A DNA stretch of 6,178 nt from Gemmatimonadota bacterium (GCA_003220975.1 QHTX01000178.1:1-6178); one strand, 5' to 3'. Positions 1-6,178 are shown, counted from the first letter of the stretch. A program made the numbers and translations. Notes: generated by a model from the sequence alone, not told the origin.

Positions 1-1
1 G

Positions 2-2581
2 GCCCTCGCCGCGGAGCGGCTGCACAACGCGGGACAACGGCGCGCCAAGGCGGCCCTCGATCGGGCGAGCTCCGAGACGCGCGCGGCGCGGGCAGACCGC
101 GAGCGCGAAGCCGTCGCGGCCGAGTGCGGGGCGGCAGAGGGCGATCTCGCGGCGGTCCAGCGCGAGCTCGCGAACCGCACGACGCTCGAGCAGGAGGTGC
201 GCGATCGTCTGCTCGCTCAGCGCGCGGCGGTGCGCGAGCTCGAGGAAGACCTGCAACGCCGGGCGGAGGCGTTCCGCGCGCTCGAGGGCGAGCGCGCGGC
301 CCTGGAGCGGGAGCGGGCGGAGCTGCACCAGCAGGTGGGGCAGGCGTCCCAGGAGCGCTCGACCCGCGACGCAGCCGAGCGGACTGCCGCCGCGGAGGCG
401 AGCACGCTGGCGCAGCGCGCCACCGCTCGGGCGCGCGCGGCGACGGCGGCGGCGGAGGCCGTGGTGCAGGCGCGGCGGCGCGTCGCCGGCCTCAAGGAGC
501 AGGAGACGCACGACCGGGCGGCGCGGCGCCAGGCCGAGGAGGCGGTGGCACAGCTGACGGCGCGGCGCGATGCCCTGGCGGACCTCGAGCGGGAGCGCGT
601 CGGCCTGGCCCCGGCGGCGCAGGCGCTGCTGCGCGACAAAGCACACTTCGGCGACGCGGTGGTGGGGCCGCTCTCGGACTTCGTGCGCACCAGTCGCCGC
701 GACGCGGAGCTCGCCGAGCGGCTGTTGGGCGAGTGGCTGCACGCCGTGCTGGTGCGCGACGCGGCGGCGATCGACGCCGTGCGCCACTGGCATGATCAGG
801 TGCGCCCCGGGCCGCTGGTGCTGCTCCCCTGCGTGCCCGGCCCACGCCTGGCCGCGGACGGGCACCCGCTGCAGGAACGGCTCCGGGTGGACGGCCCCGC
901 GACGGCATGGGTGCAGGCGCTGCTCGCCGGGCACGAGGTCCTGGACGGGAGCCGAGGGGCGGGGGCGGCGCTGCGGCGGCCGAACGGCGCCGTGTTCCTG
1001 GACGGCGGTCCCGCGACCGGGAGCGGAGCGGGGGGGCCCCTGCAGCGGCGCGCGGAGCTGGAAGCGCTCGAGCAAGACGTGCGCGAGGCGGAGGCGGCGC
1101 GCGGTCGCGCCACCGCGGCGCTCGAGTACACTCTCGCCGAGCTCGCCAAGGCGGACGCGGCGTTCACCGCCACCGGGGCGGAGGCGGAGCAGGCACGGCA
1201 GGCGGAGCTCGAGGCGGGCGCCCTGAAGGGCGACGCCGAGCGCGCGGCGGCGCATGCCCAACGCGAGGCGACCGATGCGGCGGCGCAGGTGGAGCGGCTG
1301 TCGCGCCGGCTCGGCGAGGTCGAGGCGCGGCTCACCACGCTGCACGGCGAGCTGGAGCGGCACGAGGTCGAGCGGGTGCGGCTCGACGAGCGCCTGGGAG
1401 CCCAGCGCGCGCGGCTCGCGGAGATCGAGGCGCAGCAGGAGGCGGCCCGCGAGCAGCGGGTGCAATGGCAGGTGGACGCCGCGCAGGTCGAGGCGCGGCT
1501 CGCCACGGCGCGCGAGCGCGCCGGCCGCGCCGCCGCAGACGCGGAGGAGGCCCGCCACCAGGGGGCATCCCTCGCCGGCGAGATCGCCGCGATCGACCAC
1601 GACACGGCGACGCTCACCGGCCAGCAGACCCAGTGGCAGGACGCGCTCAAGGAGCGGAAGCTGGCCCTGGGCGCGCTCGAAGCCGCCGCCACCGACGCCG
1701 GGACGCAGGTCCAAGGGGCCGAGGCCGGGCTGGCGCAAGCAGAGGGGACGCTCACCGACGTGCGCCGCGCCCTGGATGCGCTCGGGGCGGAGGAGCACAA
1801 GCTCGAGCTCGAGCGCACCGAGATTCTCGGCCGCAAGCGCGGACTGGCCGAGCGGGTCGAGGCGGAATGGCGCAAACCGCTCGACCAGCTGCTCGCCGAC
1901 GCGCCCGTCGTCGCGGGCGACCTCGCCTGGCTGCGCCAGGAGAACGAGCGGCTGCAGGGCGCGATCGACGCCGTGGGGCCGGTGAACGCCCTCGCCGTGG
2001 AGGAGCACGCCGAGGAAATGAAGCGCCTCGAGTTCCTGATGACCCAGCGGGACGACCTCGTGGCCGCCCGCCAGTCGTTGCAGCAGGCCGCGCGCGAGAT
2101 CGACCGGACGGCGAAGGCCATGTTCCTCGAGTCGTTCGGCAAGGTGCGCGAGAACTTTCGCGCCGTGTTCCAGACGCTGTTCGGCGGCGGCGAGTGCGAC
2201 GTGCGGCTCGCGAACGAGGACGAGCCCCTCGAGAGCGAGATCGAGATCCACGCCGCTCCGCGCGGCAAGCGCACCCAGCGGATTCACCTGCTCTCGTCGG
2301 GCGAGCGCACGCTCGTCGCCGTGTCGCTCTTGTTCGCGATCTTCCTGGCGAAACCCAGCCCGTTCTGTCTGCTCGACGAGGTGGACGCGCCGCTCGACGA
2401 CGCGAACGTGGGCCGCTACGTGCGGCTGCTCGCCGAATTCAAGGATCAGACGCAGTTCATCGTCATCACGCACAACCCCCGCACCATGCAGGCCGCGGAC
2501 GCGGTCTACGGCGTCACGATGCAGGAGCCCGGCGTGTCCACCATCGTGGGCGTGCGACTGGGCCAGATGGAACCGGTCTAA
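2..2581 (+). CDS. smc: Chromosome segregation ATPase SMC, 5'-truncated by the window edge
   Basis: SMC forms a ring-shaped dimer that uses ATP to organise and segregate the chromosome, normally with ScpA and ScpB. The frame is open from base 2, so the start, Walker A and N-terminal head lie upstream; 859 residues are visible. Residues 1-200 are Ala/Glu/Arg-rich coiled coil. Residues 201-348 are the hinge, starting near GLAPAAQALL, with a VVGPLSDF core and a Gly-rich end (FLDGG...GAGG). Residues 349 to about 655 are the returning coiled coil. The C-terminal head begins at GPVNALAVEEH (659) and carries the ABC signature LSSGE (764-768), Walker B LLDEVDAP with D792 and catalytic E793, and the H-loop ITHN with H824. 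The end, YGVTMQEPGVS then VRLGQ, is typical of bacterial SMC. The signature departs from the usual LSGGE at its third position. MukB and Rad50 are unlikely because the head and hinge match SMC well. The next gene follows after 5 nt. Confidence 0.96.
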   Translation, partial: ALAAERLHNAGQRRAKAALDRASSETRAARADREREAVAAECGAAEGDLAAVQRELANRTTLEQEVRDRLLAQRAAVRELEEDLQRRAEAFRALEGERAALERERAELHQQVGQASQERSTRDAAERTAAAEASTLAQRATARARAATAAAEAVVQARRRVAGLKEQETHDRAARRQAEEAVAQLTARRDALADLERERVGLAPAAQALLRDKAHFGDAVVGPLSDFVRTSRRDAELAERLLGEWLHAVLVRDAAAIDAVRHWHDQVRPGPLVLLPCVPGPRLAADGHPLQERLRVDGPATAWVQALLAGHEVLDGSRGAGAALRRPNGAVFLDGGPATGSGAGGPLQRRAELEALEQDVREAEAARGRATAALEYTLAELAKADAAFTATGAEAEQARQAELEAGALKGDAERAAAHAQREATDAAAQVERLSRRLGEVEARLTTLHGELERHEVERVRLDERLGAQRARLAEIEAQQEAAREQRVQWQVDAAQVEARLATARERAGRAAADAEEARHQGASLAGEIAAIDHDTATLTGQQTQWQDALKERKLALGALEAAATDAGTQVQGAEAGLAQAEGTLTDVRRALDALGAEEHKLELERTEILGRKRGLAERVEAEWRKPLDQLLADAPVVAGDLAWLRQENERLQGAIDAVGPVNALAVEEHAEEMKRLEFLMTQRDDLVAARQSLQQAAREIDRTAKAMFLESFGKVRENFRAVFQTLFGGGECDVRLANEDEPLESEIEIHAAPRGKRTQRIHLLSSGERTLVAVSLLFAIFLAKPSPFCLLDEVDAPLDDANVGRYVRLLAEFKDQTQFIVITHNPRTMQAADAVYGVTMQEPGVSTIVGVRLGQMEPV

Positions 2582-2586
2582 AGCGC

Positions 2587-3621
2587 GTGCGCCGGGCGCT
2601 CCGGGGCGCTCTGCTCCTCGGACTCGCCGTGCCGGCGGGCGGCGCGGCGCGCCGACTCCGTGTGTCTCCCGCGGCCGGCATCACGCCGCTCGCCCCGGTG
2701 GACCCCGTACTCACCACGATCACCCCCGACTTCTCCTGGTCGCTGGACAACCCACCGCCGCCCGGCACCACGGTGACCTACCGGCTGCGCGTCGCTCGGG
2801 ACTCCGCGCTCGCGTCCCTCGTCGTCGATACCGCGACGGATACGGCGGGGTACGCCCTGCGGCGACCGCTCAAGCCGGGGCGGCCACTGTTCTGGCGCGT
2901 CGACGCGAGCAGCGCGACGACGGGCGTTGTCGGACCAATCACCGTCCCGCCCTGGGCTACGCTCACGACGCTGTCGGCGCCGGGGGGCGTCAACACCGCG
3001 GACGATCAGCCGACCTTCGCGTGGCGCTCGCCGGCCGTCGCGGCGCCGCCGGGGCCGTTCCACTACGACCTCACGGTGCGGCGCAGCGCGGTCCAGTTCG
3101 CCAATCTCCCCGAGTTCGCGGTCGGCGGGCTTCCCGACACGAGCTACCGGGCGCCGAAGCCGCTCGAGCGCAACGTGACCTATCTCTGGTCGGTCGTCGT
3201 GCACGCGGGCAGCGACACCAGCCTGGTGCGGAGCGCCGGGGTGTTCCTGGTCGTGGATTCGACCATTCCCCCCGCTACGCTGCTGTATCAGAACTTCCCG
3301 AACCCGTTCCCTGCCCTGGGGCGGGATTCGACCTGCATCTGGTTCGACCTCGCGGTGACGGGGCGCGTGGAGCTCGCGATCCTCGACCTGCGGGGCAACT
3401 CGGTGCGGCGCTTCGTGCCCGGGCCGGCGTTCCCCGAAGTCCTGCCCGCGGGCCGCTACGGTCGCAGCGGGGCCGGCGGACCGACCTGCGACCCGCGGCT
3501 GACGTGGGACGGCCGTGCCAACGATGGGCGCGACGTGCCCGCGGGCGTGTATCTGTACAAGTTGAATGCGGGGGGAGTAATTCAGTTCAGGCGAATCGTC
3601 TTCCGCGGAAGGAATCGGTAA
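2587..3621 (+). CDS. Probable exported protein with two Fn3-like segments and a FlgD/T9SS-type C-terminal domain
   Basis: The predicted 344-residue protein has no known enzymatic function; it looks like a cell-surface or secreted beta-sandwich protein. The N-terminus has an Arg-rich n-region (MRRALRG), a hydrophobic stretch ALLLGLAVPAGG and an Ala-rich end, consistent with a Sec signal peptide, though short. Two Fn3-like segments follow, about residues 36-114 (FSW, YRLRVARDS, FWRVDA) and 130-224 (FAW, YDLTV, YLWSV). The C-terminal domain (232-344) has QNFPNPF (235-241), LAILDLRGNSVRRF, LTWDGRANDGR (305-315), PAGVYLYKL and a closing RRIVFRGR; this is the FlgD Ig-like/type IX sorting-domain style. 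The only two cysteines, C250 and C301, are both in this domain and could form a disulfide. GTG 2587 is chosen as the first start codon in this frame after the SMC stop and because it begins the signal peptide. No strong Shine-Dalgarno is visible, so translation may be coupled to smc. The frame happens to stay open far upstream through smc, but that stretch is not coding. Confidence 0.83.
   Translation: MRRALRGALLLGLAVPAGGAARRLRVSPAAGITPLAPVDPVLTTITPDFSWSLDNPPPPGTTVTYRLRVARDSALASLVVDTATDTAGYALRRPLKPGRPLFWRVDASSATTGVVGPITVPPWATLTTLSAPGGVNTADDQPTFAWRSPAVAAPPGPFHYDLTVRRSAVQFANLPEFAVGGLPDTSYRAPKPLERNVTYLWSVVVHAGSDTSLVRSAGVFLVVDSTIPPATLLYQNFPNPFPALGRDSTCIWFDLAVTGRVELAILDLRGNSVRRFVPGPAFPEVLPAGRYGRSGAGGPTCDPRLTWDGRANDGRDVPAGVYLYKLNAGGVIQFRRIVFRGRNR
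3607..3614 (+). promoter_or_regulatory. Shine-Dalgarno for the MBL-fold gene
   Basis: GGAAGGAA lies 11 nt before ATG 3626 and overlaps the last codons of the upstream gene. The spacing is slightly long, but the ATG is also where the conserved beta-strand of the MBL family begins (MELVTVGTGT), so both lines of evidence support this start. Confidence 0.5.
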
Positions 3622-3625
3622 CGCA

Positions 3626-4402
3626 ATGGAACTGGTCACCGTCGGGACGGGGACCGTAGCCCCGTCGGCGAGCCGGACGTCGGCGTGCCACTGGGTGAGC
3701 CGAGGCAGCTTGAAGATTCTGCTCGACTGCGGCGCCGGGGCGCTGCACCGCCTGGCGCAGTTCGGCCTCCCGTGGCACGACGTCACCCACGTGATCGTGT
3801 CGCACTTCCACCCCGACCACTGGGGCGAGCTGCCGATGCTGGTGTACGCCCTCAAGTACACCACCGTGCCGCCGCGCACGGACCCGCTCGTCGTCCTCGG
3901 GCCGCCGGGGGTGGTGCGCCTCGTGAAGAAGCTCGCCGAGGGGTACGGGCCGTGGCTGCTCGACCCGGGATTCCCGATCGGCATCCTGGACGTGCGGGAT
4001 CGCGAGCCGTTTCCGCTCGACGGGGACGTGAGCCTCGAGACCTTCCCGGTGCCGCACACACCGGAAAGCGTGGCGCTGTCCCTCACGGCGCCCGAGGGAC
4101 GGCTGGTGTACACGGGGGACACGGGCCCGTCGCGCGACCTGGCGCGCTGGGCGTCCGGCGCGGACCTACTGCTCGCCGAGTGCTCGCTGCCGGCCGATCA
4201 GGCGATCGACATTCATCTGACGCCGGAGCAGGCGGGAGAGCTGGCGCGCGACGCGGGCGTGCGGCGGCTCGTCTTGACGCACTTCTACCCACCGGTAGAA
4301 ACTTCTGACCCGGCGCGCGCGGCCGGCGCGCGGTTCAAAGGAGGGGCGATCACCGCGGCGCGGGACGGTGACCGGTTCACCATCGGGGGGGGAGGCAAGT
4401 AG
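3626..4402 (+). CDS. MBL-fold metallo-hydrolase, short RNase Z/YhfI-like family
   Basis: The 258-residue protein is a zinc-dependent hydrolase of the metallo-beta-lactamase fold; the substrate is unknown. The N-terminus VTVGTGTVAPS followed by LLDCGAG is the opening of the RNase Z-like group (COG1234). The metal-binding residues are visible in order: H60, H62, D64 and H65 in SHFHPDHWGE, H144 in PVPHTPES, D165 in YTGDTG and H219 in LTHFYP. These are the complete set for a two-zinc site. At 258 residues it is shorter than typical tRNA 3'-processing RNase Z (about 300 or more), and the region between H65 and H144 shows no clear substrate-gripping arm. A small phosphodiester or ester hydrolase is therefore at least as likely as a tRNA-processing enzyme. 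No signal peptide is seen, so it should be cytoplasmic. It sits 4 nt after the upstream gene and 2 nt before the DAHP synthase gene. Its final codons contain a run of eight G that also forms the next gene's ribosome binding site. Confidence 0.92.
   Translation: MELVTVGTGTVAPSASRTSACHWVSRGSLKILLDCGAGALHRLAQFGLPWHDVTHVIVSHFHPDHWGELPMLVYALKYTTVPPRTDPLVVLGPPGVVRLVKKLAEGYGPWLLDPGFPIGILDVRDREPFPLDGDVSLETFPVPHTPESVALSLTAPEGRLVYTGDTGPSRDLARWASGADLLLAECSLPADQAIDIHLTPEQAGELARDAGVRRLVLTHFYPPVETSDPARAAGARFKGGAITAARDGDRFTIGGGGK
4390..4395 (+). promoter_or_regulatory. Shine-Dalgarno for the DAHP synthase gene
   Basis: GGGAGG ends 9 nt before GTG 4405 and lies inside the last codons of the MBL-fold gene. 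This good spacing, plus the family-typical N-terminus LIVMRHGATDAEV, fixes GTG 4405 as the start over the in-frame GTG 4414 and ATG 4417. Confidence 0.7.
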
Positions 4403-4404
4403 CA

Positions 4405-5451
4405 GTGCTGATCGTGATGCGACACGGGGCGACGGACGCAGAGGTCAGGCGCGTGGTCGCGGTCATCGAGGAGATGGGTTACAAGGCCCAGCCGATGCCG
4501 GGCGTGCAGCGTACCGCCGTCGGTCTGGTCGGTAACGACGGCCGCGTGGACGCGTCGCGCCTCGAAGGTCTCCCCGGTGTCCAGGAAGTGATCCACGTCT
4601 CCAAGCCCTACAAGCAGGTGAGTCGCGAGTGGAAGGCGGAGAACACGGTCGTGCGCCTCGGGGGAGGGGGCGCCGTTCAAGTCGGCGGCGCCGACGTGGT
4701 GGCCATTGCCGGCCCGTGCTCGGTGGAGAGCGAGCGGCAGATCATCGACGCGGCCCGCCTCGTCAAGGACGCCGGCGCGGTGATCCTGCGGGGCGGCGCG
4801 TGGAAGCCGCGCACCTCGCCCTACTCGTTCCAGGGGCTCGGGCGGCCGGGGCTGCGGCTGCTCGGCAAGGCGCGAGACGAGACGGGCCTCCTGATCTGCA
4901 CCGAGGCGATGGACCCCGAGGGGGTGGGCTACGTGGCCGAGGTGGCGGACATCGTCCAGATCGGCGCCCGCAACATGCAAAACTTCTCGCTGCTCAAGGC
5001 GGCCGGCCGGGCCAAGAAGCCCGTCCTGTTGAAGCGCGGGATGTCGGCGACCATCGAGGAGCTGCTGCTGTCCGCCGAGTACCTGCTCGCCGAAGGGAAC
5101 CACGACGTGATCCTGTGCGAGCGGGGCATCCGCGGCTTCGACACGGCGACGCGCAACGTGTTCGACCTCACGGCCATTCCGGTCGTGCACAAGCTGTCGC
5201 ACCTGCCGATCATCGCGGACCCCTCGCACGGCACCGGACTGCGCGACAAGGTGATCCCCATGGCGCGCGCCGCCGTCGCCGCAGGCGCGGACGGGATCAT
5301 GATCGAGGTGCATCCCGACCCCGAGCGCGCGCTGTCGGATGGAGCGCAAACGTTGTTCCCGGAGCAGTTCGCGCAGCTGATGCGCGAGGTGCGGGTGATC
5401 GCGGATGTGATCGGGCGGCGGGTGGCAGAGCCGGCACTAATAGACGGATAG
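4405..5451 (+). CDS. aroF: 3-deoxy-7-phosphoheptulonate (DAHP) synthase, type I-beta
   Basis: The enzyme condenses phosphoenolpyruvate and erythrose 4-phosphate to DAHP, the first step of the shikimate pathway to aromatic amino acids, in the cytoplasm. Length is 348 residues. Residues 1 to about 70 are the ferredoxin-like N-terminal domain (LIVMRHGATDAEV, AVGLVGNDGRVD, LEGLPGVQEVI) found in the Thermotoga-type enzymes, where it mediates feedback inhibition by aromatic amino acids. The TIM barrel follows from about 95, with AGPCSVES (C105), GGAWKPRTSPYSFQG (131-145), QIGARNMQN, LLKRGMS, DPSHGTG (H275), IMIEVHPDPE (E301) and LSDGAQ (D312). C105, H275, E301 and D312 are the expected metal ligands, with the same spacing as I recall for the Thermotoga maritima enzyme. 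No chorismate mutase domain is fused. The last residues (LIDG) and the TAG stop come from the octamer array at 5441-5467, so the tail is probably not conserved. A related KDO-8-P synthase is unlikely because of the N-terminal domain and the KPRTSPYSFQG motif. Confidence 0.96.
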   Translation: MLIVMRHGATDAEVRRVVAVIEEMGYKAQPMPGVQRTAVGLVGNDGRVDASRLEGLPGVQEVIHVSKPYKQVSREWKAENTVVRLGGGGAVQVGGADVVAIAGPCSVESERQIIDAARLVKDAGAVILRGGAWKPRTSPYSFQGLGRPGLRLLGKARDETGLLICTEAMDPEGVGYVAEVADIVQIGARNMQNFSLLKAAGRAKKPVLLKRGMSATIEELLLSAEYLLAEGNHDVILCERGIRGFDTATRNVFDLTAIPVVHKLSHLPIIADPSHGTGLRDKVIPMARAAVAAGADGIMIEVHPDPERALSDGAQTLFPEQFAQLMREVRVIADVIGRRVAEPALIDG

Positions 5452-5467
5452 GCGGTTAGACGGATAG
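5441..5467 (+). repeat. Octamer tandem repeat array, left inverted arm
   Basis: Three full 8-bp units of consensus TAGRCGGW start at 5441, 5449 and 5457, followed by a partial TAG at 5465. The unit at 5449 supplies the DAHP synthase stop codon. Because 8 is not a multiple of 3, the four TAG triplets place stops in all three forward frames. The array is a 24/27 inverted match to 5524-5550. Its AGGCGG (5450-5455) could serve as a weak ribosome binding site for the alternative lolA start GTG 5467. Confidence 0.88.
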
Positions 5468-5475
5468 TGAGGACG

Positions 5476-6147
5476 ATGACAGGTCAGTCGCGGGTCGGGG
5501 GCCTTGCGTTCGCGGCGATGCTCCTATCCGGCTATCCGCCTAACCGTCTAACCGCCCAGGACCCCTGGCCCGTCCTCGACCACGCGAGCCAGACTTACCA
5601 GACGATCGCCAACCTGTCCGCCGACTTCGTGCAGGTCGTCGCGAATCCCATGATCGGCGCGCCGGACACGACGCGCGGGCGGCTGTACCAGATGCGGCCC
5701 AGCCGCTTCGCGATGCGGTTTACCGACCCGAAAGGCGACCGCATCGTCGCCGACGGCCGCTACCTCTGGCTGTACACGCCGAGCACGACGCCCGGCCAGG
5801 TGATCCGGTCGCGCATCCCCGAGGTCGGCACGACCGGTCCCAACTTGATCGGGCAGTTCGTGGAGCGTCCGCGGGAGCGCTACACGGCGCGGTATGTGCG
5901 GTCCGACTCGCTCGCGGACGGCGTAGCGGACATCGTGACCCTCAAGCCGAAGACGGGGGACCAGCCCTACAGCGCGGCGACCATCTGGATACGGCGCGAC
6001 GACGGCTTGGTGCAGCGGATGGAGATCGCGGAAGCGTCGGGGCAGGACCGCACGGTGGTGCTGACGAACCTCAAGGTGAACGCCGGTGTGCCAGGCCGCG
6101 AGTTTACGTTTTCACCTCCGGCCGGAGTACGGGTGGTAGATCAGTAG
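5476..6147 (+). CDS. lolA: Outer-membrane lipoprotein carrier protein LolA
   Basis: LolA is the periplasmic chaperone that accepts outer-membrane lipoproteins from the LolCDE transporter and carries them across the periplasm. From ATG 5476 the protein has 223 residues. A signal peptide (GLAFAAMLLSG as hydrophobic core) leads to a possible cleavage after LTA, giving a mature start near Q28-D29-P30-W31. The mature part shows LolA features: an N-terminal helix (VLDHASQTYQTIANLSADFVQVV), strands GRLYQMRPSRFAMRF, DGRYLWLYTP, ATIWIRRDDGLVQRMEI, and a C-terminal FTFSPPAGVRVVDQ. Start choice is uncertain: ATG 5476 has GAGG only 3 nt upstream, while in-frame GTG 5467 adds three residues and has only AGGCGG 11 nt upstream. 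Residues 17-25 or so are encoded by an octamer repeat array, which is odd for a signal peptide. It is the last complete gene visible; DAHP synthase is in the same frame just upstream. Confidence 0.92.
   Translation: MTGQSRVGGLAFAAMLLSGYPPNRLTAQDPWPVLDHASQTYQTIANLSADFVQVVANPMIGAPDTTRGRLYQMRPSRFAMRFTDPKGDRIVADGRYLWLYTPSTTPGQVIRSRIPEVGTTGPNLIGQFVERPRERYTARYVRSDSLADGVADIVTLKPKTGDQPYSAATIWIRRDDGLVQRMEIAEASGQDRTVVLTNLKVNAGVPGREFTFSPPAGVRVVDQ
5524..5550 (-). repeat. Octamer tandem repeat array, right inverted arm, inside lolA
   Basis: Read on the minus strand, three 8-bp units (starting at 5550, 5542 and 5534) end in a partial TAG, the same architecture and length as the array at 5441-5467. A fourth, degenerate unit (7 of 8) lies at 5551-5558. 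On the + strand it encodes roughly LSGYPPNRLT of the LolA signal peptide. One forward frame of the array is free of stops, and lolA uses it; the TAA triplets at 5541 and 5549 fall in the other two frames. Confidence 0.85.
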
Positions 6148-6178
6148 CCAGCGCCGCGGCCACCCGAGCCGCCGTCGC

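Noticed and set aside
796..2274. Long open frame on the minus strand opposite smc; similar minus-strand frames lie at 2578-4122 and 4285-5349.
   Set aside because: These are Ser/Arg/Ala- or Arg/His-rich translations without domains, opposite genes with clear conserved motifs. They are expected in GC-rich DNA.
907..2586. The frame of the exported-protein gene stays open for about 1.7 kb through smc, suggesting a much longer protein or an SMC fusion.
   Set aside because: Its translation there is Arg/Gly/Ala low-complexity text, the shadow of a GC-rich coiled-coil gene. The recognisable signal peptide begins at GTG 2587.
2829..2849. GATACNGCG-like repetition with partial resemblance to the octamer unit.
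   Set aside because: It encodes a simple DTATDTAG peptide repeat in the exported protein and lacks the TAG spacing of the real arrays.
4283..4300. Perfect 7-bp hairpin with a 4-nt loop (TTCTACC/GGTAGAA) in the MBL-fold gene.
   Set aside because: It lies within codons for the metal-ligand region HFYPPVE, is not followed by a T-run, and is short enough to be chance.
4337..4346. Strong internal Shine-Dalgarno-like sequence AAAGGAGGGG near the end of the MBL-fold gene.
   Set aside because: No ATG or GTG lies at usable spacing downstream, and it is about 40 nt before the G tract, too far to act as a frameshift stimulator. It encodes FKGGA.
5441..5550. The inverted octamer arrays as terminal repeats of a 110-bp miniature transposon.
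   Set aside because: I see no convincing target-site duplication, and the repeat pattern continues in degenerate form to 5558, which fits tandem arrays better than defined transposon ends.
6148..6178. Possible start of another gene at the right edge.
   Set aside because: Only 31 bases remain; there is no start codon with a ribosome binding site and no recognisable structure.

Overview
The window is GC-rich DNA carrying five genes, all on the + strand and packed almost end to end. The first lacks its 5' end. The gene gaps are 5, 4 and 2 nt, then about 24 nt before the last gene (15 nt if it starts at the alternative GTG), which suggests one transcription unit entering from the left. The organism is a diderm bacterium because it has LolA, the periplasmic lipoprotein chaperone. 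A secreted protein with a FlgD/type IX-like C-terminal domain, together with the GC-rich style, makes the FCB side of the tree likely. Gemmatimonadota is my best guess, by inference only.

Layout: (1) positions 2-2581 encode the last 859 residues of the chromosome condensation ATPase SMC: part of the first coiled coil, the hinge, the second coiled coil and the C-terminal ATPase head. (2) 2587-3621 encode a probable exported protein with two fibronectin-III-like segments and a C-terminal QNFPNPF-type domain. (3) 3626-4402 encode a short metallo-beta-lactamase-fold hydrolase of the RNase Z/YhfI-like group. (4) 4405-5451 encode a type I-beta DAHP synthase, the first enzyme of the shikimate pathway, with its N-terminal regulatory domain. 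(5) 5476-6147 encode LolA. The last 31 bases hold nothing I can identify.

The five genes do not form one pathway. They are housekeeping functions (chromosome organisation, aromatic amino acid synthesis, lipoprotein transport) plus one exported protein and one hydrolase of unknown substrate.

The most unusual feature is not a gene. An 8-bp tandem repeat (consensus TAGRCGGW) occurs as two arrays of the same 27-bp length in inverted orientation, at 5441-5467 and 5524-5550. The left array supplies the last codons and stop of the DAHP synthase gene. The right array lies inside lolA and encodes the end of its signal peptide. The lolA start region sits in the 56-nt interval between them, so the mRNA could fold into a long imperfect hairpin around the lolA start. 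I see no transposase, CRISPR array, tRNA, rRNA or defence system in the window.
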